The notes under the pieces were generated by a model that saw nothing but the letters and a program-made list of their open reading frames with translations, ran no database searches and was not told the DNA's origin. The translations under genes were made by a program, and so were the position numbers. Positions 5,733 through 5,984 of a stretch of 5,984 nucleotides of DNA are shown piece after piece (within the stretch, counting starts at the first letter, position 1; every line of letters begins with the position of its first letter). Origin of the DNA: Alistipes sp. Its GTDB lineage: Bacteria; Bacteroidota; Bacteroidia; Bacteroidales; Rikenellaceae. The stretch lies in NCBI GenBank assembly GCA_017559685.1, contig JAFYQY010000037.1:1-5984 (forward strand), in the 5' to 3' direction.

Positions 5733-5984
5733 ATGGGAATAGCATTAAACAGACCAAGTCTATTTACCATCTTCAAGGAGTACTCATTGATGTTCCTTGG
5801 AATGTTCCTCTACTCGTTTGGTTGGTTGTGCTGTATTTTGCCAGCAGATGCAGCTGGTGGTGGCGCAACAGGTCTTTCGCTCTTGATTTATCACCTTACG
5901 GGCGGCGCAATCTCTATCGGTACAATGGTGTTGAGTATCAATGCCATTCTTCTCATTATTGCGGGCTTTGTCGTAGGTTGGAAC
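5733..5984 (+). CDS. YitT-family membrane protein, N-terminal fragment
   Basis: The frame from the ATG at 5733 stays open for 84 codons to the window edge. After a short polar start (MGIALNRPSLFTIFKEYS) come a hydrophobic segment (about 19-36, with LGMFLYSFGWLCCILPA), a Gly-rich turn AGGGATGLSLLIYH (about 41-54) and a second hydrophobic segment (about 61-81, IGTMVLSINAILLIIAGFVVGW). A first transmembrane helix ending in P, then GGxxTGxS, then a helix with an N in NAILL is the usual beginning of YitT/DUF161 integral membrane proteins, whose transport role is not established. The C-terminal DUF2179 cytoplasmic domain expected in this family lies outside the window. I chose this ATG because it follows the -7 element closely and begins the conserved part. 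Confidence 0.8.
   Translation, partial: MGIALNRPSLFTIFKEYSLMFLGMFLYSFGWLCCILPADAAGGGATGLSLLIYHLTGGAISIGTMVLSINAILLIIAGFVVGWN

Noticed and set aside
1..5984. CRISPR array, tRNA/rRNA gene, insertion sequence or defence island
   Set aside because: Reading both strands showed no spaced direct repeats beyond the 9-bp coding minisatellite, no tRNA-like cloverleaf, and no transposase, integrase, nuclease or helicase motifs.

Overview
The window looks like a chromosomal segment from a Bacteroidota member, probably order Bacteroidales. Three things point there. Start regions carry the Bacteroidota -7 promoter motif TAnnTTTG ahead of five transcription units. Leaders are AT-rich and lack a clear Shine-Dalgarno sequence. 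Three of the six genes encode large lipoproteins, two of them with BACON-type Ig-like domains. Genus cannot be fixed from sequence reading alone; a Rikenellaceae/Alistipes-like or related gut lineage is a guess.

Layout: (1) 1-59, minus strand, the first 19 codons of adenylate kinase (adk), with its promoter at about 92-99. (2) 166-196, a perfect 13-bp hairpin that ends the next unit. (3) 215-1996, minus strand, a 593-aa lipoprotein with an N-terminal BACON-like domain, a middle region resembling DUF4595/YD-type beta repeats and a Tyr-rich C-terminus. Its promoter at 2049-2056 abuts a perfect 17-bp palindrome that resembles an operator. (4) 2171-2599, plus strand, a divergently transcribed 142-aa GNAT acetyltransferase. 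(5) 2808-4454 and 4471-5616, plus strand, a two-gene operon of uncharacterised lipoproteins under the best promoter in the window (-33 and -7 elements 19 nt apart), closed by a strong terminator at 5638-5671. (6) 5733-5984, plus strand, the start of a YitT-family membrane protein that runs off the window.

The most interesting part is the two-lipoprotein operon. The first protein alternates three BACON-like domains with two fibronectin-III-like segments. The second carries a Pro-Glu-Thr linker encoded by a 9-bp minisatellite, followed by two diverged copies of a domain I cannot name. Both genes show strongly selected codon use, which suggests abundant envelope proteins. No SusC/SusD pair, glycoside hydrolase, transposase, integrase, CRISPR array, RNA gene or recognisable defence module is visible. 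The flanking genes (adk, yitT) are ordinary housekeeping or core genes, so this is a lipoprotein locus set among core genes and not an obvious mobile island.
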